Shown here piece after piece: positions 46,197 to 57,075 of a DNA stretch of 64,000 nucleotides. The notes below the pieces were generated by a model, which saw nothing but the letters and a program-made list of their open reading frames with translations, was not told where the DNA came from and did not search any database. This DNA comes from Undaria pinnatifida. Taxonomy: Eukaryota > Sar > Phaeophyceae > Laminariales > Alariaceae. The position numbers and the translations under genes were made by a program. The DNA lies in contig JABAKD010000019.1 in the NCBI GenBank assembly GCA_012845835.1, positions 8,977,584 through 9,041,583 of the forward strand. Reading direction: 5' to 3'. Numbering within the stretch: position 1 is the stretch's first letter; every line of letters starts with the position of its first letter.

Positions 46197-46907
46197 ATGA
46201 GGTCCTCACCCTCCCAGATAGTTTGGGTACTTGCCCTTGGATGCCTTTCCACGCAAGTGCTTGTCATCAAGGGGCGCCCACCAAGTGTTAGTGTGGAGGA
46301 GGTGTGCGCTGACTTTGCGGATGGCAAGTCCGCATGGACGATGGCCGACTGCACCGAGGTGTGGACCCAATTCACCGACTCGGCCCCAGAGAGCCTGCGC
46401 AGGCCTAAGCGATTGGTACTAGTAGATGCTTTGAAGGAGCCCGCGGCGGAGTTAAGGCGCGCGGGGACACCGTGCCTCGCGGCGTCGAACCCGCATGGTG
46501 ACGGCGTTGGAAGCACGACCGTACGACTTATTGCTTCGTGGTTGTTGTCGAAGGAAATGGGCTGTGATTGGGTGACGCCTGACTGGGGGAAACCCTTTGT
46601 ACCCGGAGCTAATGGAACCGTGCGGTACTGCCACCGGGCTGTGGATAAATCGAAGATGGACCTTCTAAACCAGACGATAACGGAGCAAACGGCGCTGGAA
46701 CACTGTTGGGTGGTGGACTGGCTTTCCTACTTCCAGTTTGGCGCGTCGTCCGTCCACCTGCCCGAAGGGGCCAACATCAAAGAAATTGAGGCGAGCATGT
46801 CCGTATTCTATCGTTCTGAGCCGCAGGCTGTTAAGAGCTACCATATATTCCAAATAATGGAAGCCCCATCCCGCATGAATAGGCGCTGTTGTCTTTCATT
46901 GGACTAA
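46197..46907 (+). CDS. Predicted secretory-pathway protein, possibly glycosyltransferase-like
   Basis: 236 codons from the first ATG (46197) to TAA. Residues 1-26 (MRSSPSQIVWVLALGCLSTQ...) form a short basic start and a hydrophobic stretch, fitting a signal peptide or type II anchor. The body is well composed: HGDGVGSTTVRLIASWLLSKEMGC (residues ~102-125) followed by DWVTPDWGK, an arrangement of a glycine-rich turn, an Arg helix and D/W residues reminiscent of fucosyltransferase-like enzymes. This is impression, not a firm match. Potential N-glycosylation sites NGT and NQT fit a lumenal protein. An AG-rich line TTTCACGTCGCAG at 46147-46159 could be a splice acceptor just upstream. The end (MNRRCCLSLD) may be truncated relative to the full family. 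No neighbour gene helps. Confidence 0.6.
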   Translation: MRSSPSQIVWVLALGCLSTQVLVIKGRPPSVSVEEVCADFADGKSAWTMADCTEVWTQFTDSAPESLRRPKRLVLVDALKEPAAELRRAGTPCLAASNPHGDGVGSTTVRLIASWLLSKEMGCDWVTPDWGKPFVPGANGTVRYCHRAVDKSKMDLLNQTITEQTALEHCWVVDWLSYFQFGASSVHLPEGANIKEIEASMSVFYRSEPQAVKSYHIFQIMEAPSRMNRRCCLSLD

Positions 46908-47260
46908 AAACGGCCTCATTAAACTCTCAATATTATTAGTCGGGGTATTCGTGCTGTCTCTCTGTGAGCCGCCTGCTACAAGTATTGCATACTTCACCTG
47001 CGGTTTTTGCTACAAATAGCACATATACCGGGCGCGCTGGGTATCGATGAGTGGAAATATCGACTTGATGAAAGAACACAAGCGCATATAGACTATACTC
47101 TACATTATTGCAACGAAAATATGGCAACCAAATCTCGGAGTCTACCAGCCCGACACGGCACAGGACTGCCAGCAGACAACAACCTTGTTCCCGCGCGACT
47201 CGGCCTATATCTGCTTGTTGAGCGCATGTTTGTTTTTGCGTTATTTTGTCAAGGTTCGTT
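46908..47260. other. Unassigned stretch
   Basis: A 100-codon plus-strand frame (47007-47309) overlaps the start of repeat R5 and is not recognised. Confidence 0.3.
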
Positions 47261-49040
47261 TGTTGATCCCTACGAAGCGTGGAGGGCTCACCCGTTGAGC
47301 GAACAGTAGTGGGGTAGTGAAGTCACCGGTATGAAGACAGGTAAAATACGTATATGAATATACTTACTAACTTCTTTCTGCTGAAAGTGATTGGTTGGTG
47401 CATCCCTGGCATTTCCGGGGTCGGACTACTTGCGGAACGGTCCAGCTTTTCTTTGGTTTCTTGATCGGCCTTTATTGTTTTTGTTTCTGCTCGTTTTGCC
47501 AGTTGTTTCTTGCCCTGTCAGCTGCTTCCTGCAAATTTGGTTTTCTGCCAACACGAGTTTGAACCTTTTTTCGCGTTTATTTCTCCCTTTTGTTTCAGTA
47601 AAAGTGAAACTTCCTACCATTTGACGCTTATTTGCCGCCTGTGCATTACTTGCGGAACGGTCATTCTTTAGCTTTTCTTTGCTACAATGTGTTTTGTACA
47701 TGGTACGAAGTTGCATCAGATGAGATATCGCCCAGCACCCCACCGCAACGCTATAGCTCAGCAGCGCAGCGCCGTGCAGTGCCGTGCCCTCGATGCCCTG
47801 CCGTGCCCTGCAGCTCAGCTCTGTAGCACACCGCAGCGCTAGCTCAGCAGAGCGTAGCGCCGTGTGCTTTGCCGTGCTTCGCCATGCTGCGTGCTTTGCT
47901 GTACTTTTACTAGTTCGTACATACAAGCCAGTAACATTCGAAGTATCATACAACAAAAATGTACATAAACCAGGTTTGTACATATTACGTTGTTGGATCA
48001 TGAACAATGCACCTCAGCGCAGGTCAGCCCGGCTATATATAGCTCAGCAGCGCAGCGCAGTGCGGTGCCGTGCGGTGCCGTGCCTTGCCCTTCGTTTTGC
48101 GGTGCTGTGTTGTGCGGCGCTGTGCGTTCTTTTGAACATATAGCTGTAGTAGTAGTACCAGGTATGATACAGGAACCAGGTTTATGTACGCATTGTGTAG
48201 TCGTCTTTTGGCTTTCTTCAGTTGATTGTCCTCTCGCGGTCCCCATGCCCCCCCCCCCCCTCCCCCGCAAATAGTATACGTACTGCCGTTCAGAACGTGA
48301 CATGAACAGGCACACAGCACAGCGCAGGACAGTTAGCTCTGCACAAGCACCTCTTGGCATTATTATCAATTTGATGTTCGCACCAAAGAATCGCGGGCCT
48401 CTTCCTGCCCCCTTTACATGTGTGTCAGTTGCATTCTTTCATGCGCGAGCGTAGCGGGCGGCGTCAGCCGCCCGCGGAGTCCTGTGCTTTTTTTAGAACC
48501 ACACAGAGTACCACCAGGTATTAGGCGAAGTACCAGGTACCAGGTGCCGGTAGTGCGTGCGTGTACTCGTCTTTTTGCTTTCGTCGTTGATTTTGTTCTC
48601 CATGTCTGTTCTCTTCGCAATGTTCCCTCGCAAATTACATCCGTACTTCTGCCGATCAGAACGTGACATGGCCGACAAACAGCACAGCACTGACAGGGCA
48701 ATCAGCTCCGCACAAGTAGCTCTTGGCATTATCAAATCGCTAGTTGCACTGAATCATGGGCCTCTTTTTTCTGCCCCCTTCACATTTAGTTGGAATCTTC
48801 CTTGCGCGAGCGTAGCGGGCGGCGTCGGCCGCCCGCGGAGCGGAGCGCTTGTATATATTACGTTGATCCTAGCCAAGGCACCTCGTGGAGAGAAGACTCA
48901 CTCGGTAGAAGAACAACGAGGAGTGACGGCGAAATAGCCAGAGTAATTCCGCCGTCCCGAAATCCCGCTACCATGTAACCAACATATCACTGGAAACCCC
49001 AACTATACTCAACCGTCATCATATCCAAGCATGCAATCAA
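47261..49040 (+). repeat. R5 repeat, split by R4
   Basis: 47261-47360 and 48853-49040 match 58846-59155 in order (GTTGATCCCTACGAAGCG, GTGGGGTAGTGAAGTCACC | TATATATTACGTTG, AGAAGACTCACTCGGTAGA, CGCTACCATGTAACCAA). The unsplit copy at 58846 shows the R4 block 47361-48852 is inserted. Confidence 0.7.
47361..48852 (+). repeat. R4 repeat block with GC hairpins
   Basis: Holds two tandem ~360-base units (48120-48480 and 48490-48850), each ending in GCGCGAGCGTAGCGGGCGGC-GTC-GCCGCCCGCGGAG, a strong hairpin. Further left are two stretches rich in CAGCGCAGCGC / GTGCCGTGC (47755-47890, 48040-48125), the second starting at CTATATATAG (48031-48040). A single opposite-strand copy is at 22150-22640. No gene. 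Confidence 0.6.
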
Positions 49041-49267
49041 CAGTCTCCCTGCTTCGTAAATGATACGGCATGATGCTATATTATCATATTATCAGGGCAA
49101 AACGATTCAATGAAAAGTATGGTTAATCAATATCCTCCATGTGACAAGAAAATAATATTACAGCATGATAATCCTTGAAAAACACTGCATAAATCTAGAG
49201 AGAAAATTTAGGGACAGTATCCAACATCAATCTTCGCGAACCAAAGATCTAAGTTGTAAAATCCTAA
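49041..49267. other. Unassigned stretch
   Basis: AT-rich; nothing recognised. Ends at the TAA duplication of the MITE. Confidence 0.3.
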
Positions 49268-49968
49268 GGGCCGTTCTTATCGGAGGCCTTCTTGTGTCTT
49301 AAATTTCGTAAATCTCCTAAATCTCCTAAATTTCCATATTTTTGTGAAATGTGTTTTAAAATACGGAGACGCTCTGTCATAATTTGTGAAATTCTTCAGC
49401 CCCAAAAAATATGGAAGAGTTAACAATCACAAATTAGGAAATCCTGTCGTTGATTTCCATATTTCGAAGGCAGTGCTCCGACAAGCGCCGTGGCTCAACG
49501 CTGGGACCATCGGGTAGCTTTAAACGTTGACCAGGGTGGTCCAACATTATGACCGATGGAAGGAAACGGCCCGGGCCTCTGGAAGACTCATCCTCGAGTC
49601 TGACAAAACAACGATTCAGCCTTCCCAATTATCCAGACACGAGGCGCAGAAACATGAAGAAGGCTCTCGCTGGTGCCCTCGTCGTGCTCGGCATGATCCT
49701 GACACCAGGGGCTGCTGTCGCCGGATTGCACGAATCTACTTGGCCTGGGTGCTTCGGTTTTCCGGTATGTTCGCGTATGCTTGCTGTGTGACGACGCACG
49801 TGACTGCTGGTGTGGGTGGTGGCGGTCTTGCTTTATGGCTCGGCTTTCAAAAATCAGGGGGGGGAAAGCAAACAACCCCGCGTTCGATAGTATGGCAGAC
49901 GTTTTTCATGAAAATCCTGGAAAAAAAAAGGAAATTTAGGAAATTCACATCTCCGAAAAGAACGGCCC
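49268..49968. mobile_element. PIF/Harbinger-type MITE (Tourist-like), 701 bp, carrying an ORF
   Basis: Ends GGGCCGTTCTTATCGGAG (49268-49285) and CTCCGAAAAGAACGGCCC (49951-49968) are inverted with one mismatch. The target duplication is TAA (49265-49267 and 49969-49971), the usual trinucleotide of PIF/Harbinger elements. Subterminal sequence is AAATTT-rich on both sides. The centre is GC-richer and contains a signal-peptide frame (49654-49791). Confidence 0.85.
49654..49791 (+). CDS. Signal-peptide ORF carried in the MITE (possible captured exon)
   Basis: 45 codons from an ATG at 49654. MKK is followed by a hydrophobic run (ALAGALVVLGMIL) and a -3/-1 small-residue cleavage site (TPGAAVA then GLHES), a near-ideal secretory signal peptide. 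The next residues STWPGCFGFP precede GTATGT (49765-49770), a plausible splice donor, so this may be the first exon of a host secreted-protein gene. An in-frame upstream ATG at 49549 would add 35 hydrophilic residues and spoil the signal, so I prefer 49654. Confidence 0.5.
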   Translation: MKKALAGALVVLGMILTPGAAVAGLHESTWPGCFGFPVCSRMLAV

Positions 49969-49971
49969 TAA

Positions 49972-51345
49972 GTCCAAGAACAAAAACTCAAATCCGACAT
50001 CCATAGATCGAAAACTCAAATCTGAAATCCAAATTCGAAAACCCGAAAACTCAAACATCGGCTCCATAATCAGCACTCAGCCTTCCTTATTAAACGGCTG
50101 TCAGCTCCATTGAATAGGGCTGCCAACAACTGTGACCGGACAGCAGTCTCAAAACTCGCTTTCAAATTAGGCAAATGCCTCCCGGGTGGGTACGTACTAA
50201 AAATCCATTCAGATTTCAAATGCTGAAATGCAGAGAAAAATAATGTCATACTATTAATAGACAACGCAATCGTGAAAAAGTATTATTTCAAAAGTCAAGA
50301 AACAGTTACTTGCCTCCCTAAATACCATGCACTCTCTTGAAAGTACCAAATCCAGCTAATATATGCAGAATACTCCGTCAAAAGCAATTTAAACCAGCTC
50401 GCGAAAAAGTTAGTCGCCCTCAGGTTCACACGCATCAAACTAGGTTGAGACCTTTTTCCTACTTGACGAGCCTTAATCCTCTTAAGTGGTCAAGCCAATC
50501 CTACCCGGCACAAGCGCTAACAGGTGGGCGTGACCCCTCCTCGCAGAATAAAAACCAAACGATTTGGCTCGGCCTGGTCTCTTTACGGGGCTAGGTGAGA
50601 AAACCATAGACTGATTACGCAGAAATGACGCCGGGTAGTTTACCAAAACCGTCGCCGCCCCCAACTCCCGCAATTCTCATACTTCCTATAACAAAATACC
50701 TGGTACTCCGTATCACGCATCATCGTCGATTCAATACTGGAATGATAACGGAAAATCTATAATGTCATTATCGAACTGTAGAAATAACGAACCTAGCGTA
50801 CTAAATCATGAGATATTCCACCATTCTCCAAAGTCACATGTTCCATCATAAAATCCCGGTGAAGGGAAAGTACCATCTACAGTCTTCCAGTGTACCTTCC
50901 TCGGTAAATTCGTGTACCTAGCCACCGCTCTCATTGCGTTCGCAATGTCCGGACGTGCTGGTTAGCAAGCCACATCAGGCATCCGACCAGCTCACGGAAA
51001 GGCCAGTCGCCCTCGGGTTCAGTCTCATCGAACTCGTCGAGTTTGAGACCTTCCTCGGGCGGGTTTCTCCTACCCGAACAAAAGCATATATCACCATTCA
51101 CCGCAAACCCGGCAAAAATAAATCACTATATTTCAGAGTTGGCATCGAAACCTGTTTGTTCCCGGTATAGTACGAATTCAACCGCGTGTTTCTTTCTATT
51201 TGAGAATACCGATAAATCAGAGCGCAACGCCTCGCTACAGGTGACGACGTTGTTATATCGAGGGTCAAGTTATACCGCATGTTCCTTCCCGGAAGAGCGA
51301 CACGCAGTATCACCGTGCTGCAAGAGTGATAGTCCATGCTGCTAC
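49972..51345. other. Unassigned, with one diverged duplication
   Basis: 50395-50475 and 50988-51072 are related (CCAGCTC-CG-AAAG, AGTCGCCCTC-GGTTCA, TTGAGACCTT). No gene recognised; frames are under ~115 codons. Confidence 0.4.
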
Positions 51346-52306
51346 TTGATAAGTTACCGCGATAAAGAAATATCGGCCCTTTAAAGTGTTTGGAAGCCTT
51401 GACTCAAACGCGGATATGGAATACGGTATCAGGTAAACTCCAGCAGTATCTTCGCGCCTGTTCTTCCTCCGGTATAGTGTGGATCGAAACAATGGCATCA
51501 CCTCCCGCGGCGGGCAGTGTTGGCATCCCGTCGCGAATAGGACTGTTTTAGCGTCCTGTATATCCTGTGTTGCTTGTTGCGCCGACACTCGAACTGGACT
51601 ATAACGACGGCAAAGAAGAATAAGGCGTCTAGATACTCTGTAGACTGACCCTTCGTGATTGAGTGGGTGGTGACTTGGTCGAGTTCCCCATTATTTTGTC
51701 TCTTTCGTGGGGAATTTCGGGTTTTTAGTAGTGAGCTTCGGAGGGGTGAACTCGACTAGATGTTGCTTCTTAGGCGTCACAGGGGTGACGTCACTCTGAG
51801 ATCATTCCTATCCCTGTTTCGGATAGTCCAGCAGTATCTTCGCGCCTGTTCTTGCTCCGGTATAGTGTGGCTCGACACAATGGCATTTCCACCCGCGGCC
51901 GGTGTTGCCAACCCTCCCTTGCTTTCTGCAACTGCTTCCCTGGTGCGAGGCCCTTAGTGCATATTTTAGGCCTTTGGCTGGGAAATGGGCGCCTTTATTG
52001 TTTCTCCCATACTCATTTGATACAATTCGTGTCACCCGTCTGCCTCAATACAAAGTTCTGCCCCTTGAGGTCTTGCTCAAGTCTTTGATTGTTTGCGAAA
52101 GCCGCCCTTGACCTACTCTAATCGTTTAGGGGGATTCATTGAATTCCCTCTACCCTGACATCTCCATCCCTACCCGGGCAGACTAACTCCCTTCGACGCA
52201 TGTACGTTGATAAGTTACCGCGATAAAGAAATATCGACTCTTTAAACTGTTTGGGAACCTTGACTAAAACGCGGATATAAAACATACGGTATCAGGTAAA
52301 CTCCAT
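51346..52306 (+). repeat. Direct repeats bounding ~770 bases
   Basis: 51348-51440 and 52208-52303 share GATAAGTTACCGCGATAAAG and TACGGTATCAGGTAAACTCC. A second pair, 51441-51535 and 51827-51920, shares AGCAGTATCTTCGCGCCTG and CCGGTATAGTGTGG. The order A-B ... B'-A' suggests an element with duplicated ends or a rearranged tandem; no terminal signature settles it. Confidence 0.5.
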
Positions 52307-52956
52307 AACAAACGCAGGAATATTGGTAATTTTCTTCTGTATACTCGAAATGCTCGTACCTGATACACTACGTACATGAAACGTTTTAGCACCTGTGGAC
52401 TATAAAACCTTATAATCTACCCCATTCCCCCTGCTCATCATTTTTGGTCCAGCATGCAAGTACCGCTTACCATAACACTCTGCACACGCGCATGATAAGG
52501 GCGGGGGGAGTTGATGGGGCGATCTAACAAAAGGGGGCTAGAACATAATCAAAATCTTATTACCAATCATTGTCATGATAATCATGTCAGACTACAACAA
52601 TATCATATTCATACTTCAGTAGGCATGAAAGGCACAAGATTAGGGTGGAATATTCAATTTAACGAGAAGAGCACATCTCGATATTCCCACCACATATTGC
52701 CTTATAACACGTGAGTAATACTATATTTCCTCACTATCGGTTTCTTCATTTCGTGTACCGCACTATGCTAGATCGCTGTTAAGGTTGACAACCAGCTATT
52801 CTGGAAGTAGCCCGCATTGTATAAGACAACCAAACTGCAAAATACCATGTAGTATGTGGCATCGTCTCTAGTGCCTAAATATCATACTATTATTGTCACT
52901 AACCATACCCCTACAGCCGTCAACCGTCACCAAATTATTTGTAAAACAGGATGACG
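52307..52956. other. Unassigned stretch
   Basis: AT-rich; nothing recognised. Confidence 0.3.
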
Positions 52957-53877
52957 TATATTTGGCCCTCCCAGTCTTCCTTCTTTTACTTGTTTCTTTT
53001 TTCCGGGGTATTTTTTCCCTTTCTTTCCCCCTTGCATGTCCATTTTGGCTCATGCTCGGGGTATGTTTCTATCTCCCGTGCTTTGGCTCCCCTTTTTATT
53101 TATTTATTTATTTATTTATTTATTTTGTCTTGGTTTCTTTCGTTGTTTCTCTCTTTTACAAGGTATTTTGGTTTAATGAGAAGAACACAAAGGGGGGAGG
53201 GGGGGAAACAGGAGGAGTAGAAGGAAAGCCGTCCAAGGGAATGGGGGCAGGGGGGGCAACAGGAGGAATAGAAGGGAGACCGCGGTGGACGAAGGCAGGA
53301 AGGAGATGGCAGACAGGGTAGCAAGGTACCAGGCCGACTAGTAGGTACATAGCACTTTTCGTCTTTTTCTGGGGTATTTTTTTCCCCTTTGTTCCCTCCT
53401 TGCGTGTCCAGGTTTTTGGCTCGTGTTCGGATTATCTTATTTTGGTTTTACTTTACTTTATTTTATTTCATTTTATTATGTTTCTTTTCCGAGCTTTGGC
53501 TCTCCTCTCCGGTTGGGTTGTTTCTTCGATTTCCCCTTCGTTTTGTTTGTTTCATTTTTTGTTTTATTTTTATCTTTTTCTTTTTTTTTATTGTTTTCTT
53601 ATTTTGTTTTACTTTTTTGTTTCTGTTTTCGTTTTTGTTTATTTCGTATTTCTCTCTTCCAATGTATTTCTGTTGCTGACGTATGTATGTTGTGCCTGTC
53701 GTACCCAGTACTAGGGCATGACATTGCGTTGTCGAATGCATTACGATGCATTATCTCTGTGTCGTGGCTTGTGACCACAGAGCTGATCTTTCTAGGGTGA
53801 AGAATCAGTACGGACACTGGGTGTGCTGGATGTCGACGAGTAGAAGAACGGTTTAATGTGAAGAACACACACACACA
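52957..53877 (+). mobile_element. 5'-truncated LINE with double tail
   Basis: Starts inside the first 3' UTR (TATTTGGCCCTCCCAGTCTTCC, as in the 12.1-kb LINE at 13020). It passes the inner tail (GGTTTAATGAGAAGAACACAAA at 53171-53192), the second ORF C-terminus (stop near 53342) and the second 3' UTR, and ends in (AC)n at 53865-53877. Same internal junction as the 12.1- and 4.8-kb copies. No convincing flanking duplication. Confidence 0.8.
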
Positions 53878-54267
53878 TATCGTACGAGGTATTTTACTAG
53901 GAAAATACACGACACACAACTACGTCAAACCTTATGTTTCGGGGATGGCGAATTCATGCTCAATTATTTCCCTCGTGGGTGCGTAAGGGGAAATAGTTGA
54001 TTGAAAATGAACCAAAGCACCAAACTGCTGTTGTACATACGACAGACAGAAAATACGGCTGTCGCAAGCAAGCGCTAGCTACTGCTGACATACTCGATTC
54101 CCAACCCGTCAAGCGTCCTGCATCCTGTGCTAGTAACCGGTTAATCAGCAGAGCAATCATACCACGAGCAATCACAGTTAGTTGCTGGTGGTCGGGGCAA
54201 GAGGGGCTGGGGACAACAGGCACGAGCATTTATCCTGCCCGTCCCTCTGAACCAAGCTACTCTGTCC
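53878..54267. other. Unassigned stretch
   Basis: Positions 53985-54045 weakly resemble 41165-41225 (GTTAATTGGAAAGGAACCAAAG-like). Nothing else. Confidence 0.3.
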
Positions 54268-54395
54268 TTTGCAATGATGTAATGCGAAAAACAAAGTCTT
54301 GACCGTGAAGAATGCGAAAGAAAATGATCGTCCTTTGCAATGATGTAATGCGAAAAACAAAGTATTGACCGTGAAGAATGCGAAAGAAAATGATC
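54268..54395. repeat. 63-bp direct repeat, two units
   Basis: TCCTTTGCAATGATGTAATG ... GAAAGAAAATGATCG occurs twice in tandem with one base difference. Confidence 0.85.
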
Positions 54396-54414
54396 GTCTC
54401 AGACGCAAAGAATA

Positions 54415-54585
54415 ACATGAAGTAAAAATACCAACACTTACCATTATAGTGGACCAAAAATACGACCCTCCAAATAAAAACTCATCTATATTGTATATTA
54501 CAAGTACCAACAACGCAGCTTGCAAAGTTGAGTATTGACCTGAAATTCGTCAAACTCACGGCTGACGTCCTTAAAATTTGTTTAT
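54415..54585 (-). repeat. R6 repeat, copy 2
   Basis: Reverse complement of 30313-30510. Confidence 0.55.
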
Positions 54586-54620
54586 AAAATAACATGTCAT
54601 CGCCACGTCAGTCAAATATT

Positions 54621-54707
54621 ATAAAAATTAAAATACACTCTAGCTGTGAGATCGAATATTTTGTCGAAACTCATCTTTGCAAGCTGTGTGTGATACTCCG
54701 ATCGCGC
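54621..54707 (-). repeat. R2 minimal copy with target-site duplication
   Basis: 87 bases of the R2 3' end, from GCGCGATCGGAG to TTTTAATTTTTAT on the minus strand. Flanked by TCAAATATT at 54612-54620 and 54708-54716. This fixes the R2 3' terminus and shows it behaves as a 5'-truncating retroposon. Confidence 0.75.
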
Positions 54708-54871
54708 TCAAATATTGTGCTAGACTATATAGTTAGCAGTATCATATCGCGACAGCAGTTCATATGATGTATTTCCACACAGCAAAAGTCCACTACCTGC
54801 TGTATCACTCTAGAATCAAGACGAAACTCACACAGAAACAATTGTTCATGACATGACCTGTGATTGTTGCC

Positions 54872-55105
54872 TTAGTCTGGAGCAAAGGGTGGGAAGGATT
54901 CTCCACCTGGGTGTCCGTGCCTCCCACACCCAGCGTCCTCCACCGCTACCAGCCACCTTGTGCCGACCCCAACCCGGGCCCACACATCAACGGGCTCAGC
55001 AGACAGCGCTCCCACGGGGGACAACAGATACTGCTCGTAATTTAGTTTCACAACCAAATCTTCGGGCCATCCCTTCTCCCCCGTCTCAAACTCCACCATA
55101 TTTTT
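54872..55105 (-). CDS. Downstream part of the interrupted gene
   Basis: From the hAT right border the frame reads KNMVEFETGEKGWPEDLVVK and ends GGESFPPFAPD then TAA. About 76 residues, mixed charge, no known domain. MVEFETGEKG here is the counterpart of MVELEIRGEEQ in the upstream block, which is why I assign both to one gene. Confidence 0.5.
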   Translation of the reverse strand, partial: KNMVEFETGEKGWPEDLVVKLNYEQYLLSPVGALSAEPVDVWARVGVGTRWLVAVEDAGCGRHGHPGGESFPPFAPD

Positions 55106-55124
55106 CACGCCCTGTACAAATACA

Positions 55125-55560
55125 TTATTTGCTATTTGTCTGGCAGGCAAATATTCTCTGGAAAACCTGCGCAAATATTTGTCTGGAAGCAAATACTTTT
55201 TTGAGAAGCTGCGCAAATATTTGTCTGGAAGCAAATACTTTCTTGAGAAGCTGCGCAAATATTTGTCTGCAGGCAAATACTTTTTTGAGAACCTGTGCAA
55301 ATATTTGTCTGGCAGGCAAAAAATCTCTGGAAAACCTGCGCAAATATTTGTCTGGAAGCAAACTCTTTTTTGAGAAGCTGCGCGAATATTTGTCTGCGGG
55401 CAAATACTTTTTCAAGAACCTGCGCAAATATTTGTCTGCAGGCAAGTACTCGCTCGAGAAGCTGCGCAAATATTTGTCTGCAGGCAAATACTCTCTTGAG
55501 AACCTGCGCAAATATTTGTCTGGCAGGCAAATACTGCCCTGGAGAACATGCGCAAATAGT
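55125..55560. repeat. hAT subterminal repeats, left (about ten ~42-bp units)
   Basis: Unit: GCGCAAATATTTGTCTGG + AAGCAAATACTTTTTTGAGAAGCT with variants. Each contains the palindrome CAAATATTTG. The regular array looks like a CRISPR at first sight but has no unique spacers. Confidence 0.9.
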
Positions 55561-56075
55561 ATTGTATTTGTCCTGACAACTATTCTGAAAAAACAGCTGT
55601 TACTGCAGGGAGGTCGGAGGGAGAGATTAGCCGTATCATATGTCATGCGATGAGGGATTGGTGTCGGAAATACAAAAGCAAACCCCTGAAGCGTGCATCT
55701 GAAATATCTTTTGATCGGAGTGGAAAAACACAGCATCAGCCAAACCGAGAAAAAATGAAAATCTATCGACTACCTATGAGTCATATTATATACTTGAAAG
55801 AAAGTATTTTTAATATGCAAATGCCATCCCCGTCGACCATTGCCATTTACTTCTTCTGCCATCTACAACAGTCGAAGCCGCCTCACCCCGTACGGAACGC
55901 AAACAAACACAAACACGCCGACGCCACCAAACCCCTCCACCATCTTACTCATTCCGTATCATGAGATGAGTCAACTCCTGTGGCAAAGTACAACAAACAC
56001 CAAGGATCCACAAACACCACAAAGACGTTGCTACTCGTTCTCGCTGCGGGCCTGATCGCCATCAAGCTACTTCTA
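55561..56075. other. hAT interior downstream of the transposase remnant
   Basis: No gene recognised. Frames such as 55650-55964 (plus) have no known similarity. Confidence 0.35.
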
Positions 56076-56381
56076 CTATTCCATGCTGTTTAAACGTCCA
56101 CCTCCCCCGACTCCCCGGCGGTGAGGTCCTCCGGGGCAAATGCGCCGTCGAGCTCCTTCAGCCCTTCCACAGGGTCCACCAGTCGCCCGGGGATCTTGCT
56201 TCGCGCCAGCTTCGGTCAGCTTAGGGATGTCCTGAGGGATGAGGTCCAGGTTTCCGTGCACGAACAGGATCATCTCCACGTACTTGCTGTCCGTGGTGCT
56301 CCTGGAGGACGTCATCATACGCCCAGCAGCGCTGAAGTCACGCTCAAGCACTGCCGCCGACGCAGGAGCCCCGAAAATCAC
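56076..56381 (-). pseudogene. hAT transposase C-terminal (dimerisation) domain remnant
   Basis: 101 codons. The line APASAAVLERDFSAAGRMMTS followed by VEMILFVHGNLDLIPQDIP carries the hallmark of the hAT C-terminal dimerisation region: a small-residue stretch, ER.FS.AG, then an acidic helix ending in N. The catalytic core upstream is missing, replaced by short frames (to 56898) that do not encode it. The remaining tail is Gly/Arg-rich and probably out of the original frame. Confidence 0.85.
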
Positions 56382-56689
56382 TCCAGCCCAGCTGCGTTGG
56401 CGTCGACAATAACTGGAGCTGCTGCCGACGCGCCAGCTCCGTCGCCAGGTGGCGTACCATCACCATTGCCATTTGCTTCTTCGGTACTGACAGCTGGCAT
56501 GTTGACATGCACAGCCCGCGGTAGTTGCTCGTGCCGTGATGTGGAGCTGGTTTGGTTGTATGCAGGACCACTGATATTCGCGGCGGCAAATACACCGGGC
56601 TCAACTGCCGTATTGATGCATTACGTATGTACCCCATATAATGTACGTACTTGTACGCCGAAGAGGTCAATATCTCCGCATCCGCAATA

Positions 56690-57075
56690 CATTGTTTGCA
56701 GGCAAATAGTTTATTTAGAACCTGCACAAATATTTGCCTGCAGACAAGTACTTTCTTGAGAAGCTGCGCAAATATTTGTCTGGAAGCAAATACTTTCTTG
56801 AGAAGCTGCGCAAATATTTGTCTGCAGGCAAATACTTTTTTGAGAACCTGTGCAAATATTTGTCTGGCAGGCAAATACTCTCTGGGGAACCTGCACAAAT
56901 ATTTGTCTGGCAGGCAAATACTTTTTTGAGAACCTGTGCAAATATTTGTCTGCAGGCAAATACTCTCTTGAGAACATGTGCAAATATTTGTCTGGCAGGC
57001 AAATACTCGCTTGAGAAGCTGCGCAAATATTTGCCTGGAGGCAAATACTGCCCTGGGACAAATACACGCAACTAT
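56690..57075. repeat. hAT subterminal repeats, right (about nine ~42-bp units)
   Basis: Same unit as on the left, in the same orientation rather than inverted. Confidence 0.9.

Noticed and set aside
48808-48832. Bacterial-type terminator at the GC hairpin
   Set aside because: No bacterial context or U tract; the hairpin is part of repeat R4.
55125-55560. CRISPR-like regular repeats
   Set aside because: The ~42-bp units have no unique spacers, lie inside a hAT element bounded by an exact 8-bp duplication, and the genome is eukaryotic.
54853-55653. 266-codon plus-strand frame with CANICLEANTFLRS-like protein repeats
   Set aside because: It is a translation of the hAT subterminal repeats; the same DNA is open in several frames because the unit length is a multiple of three.
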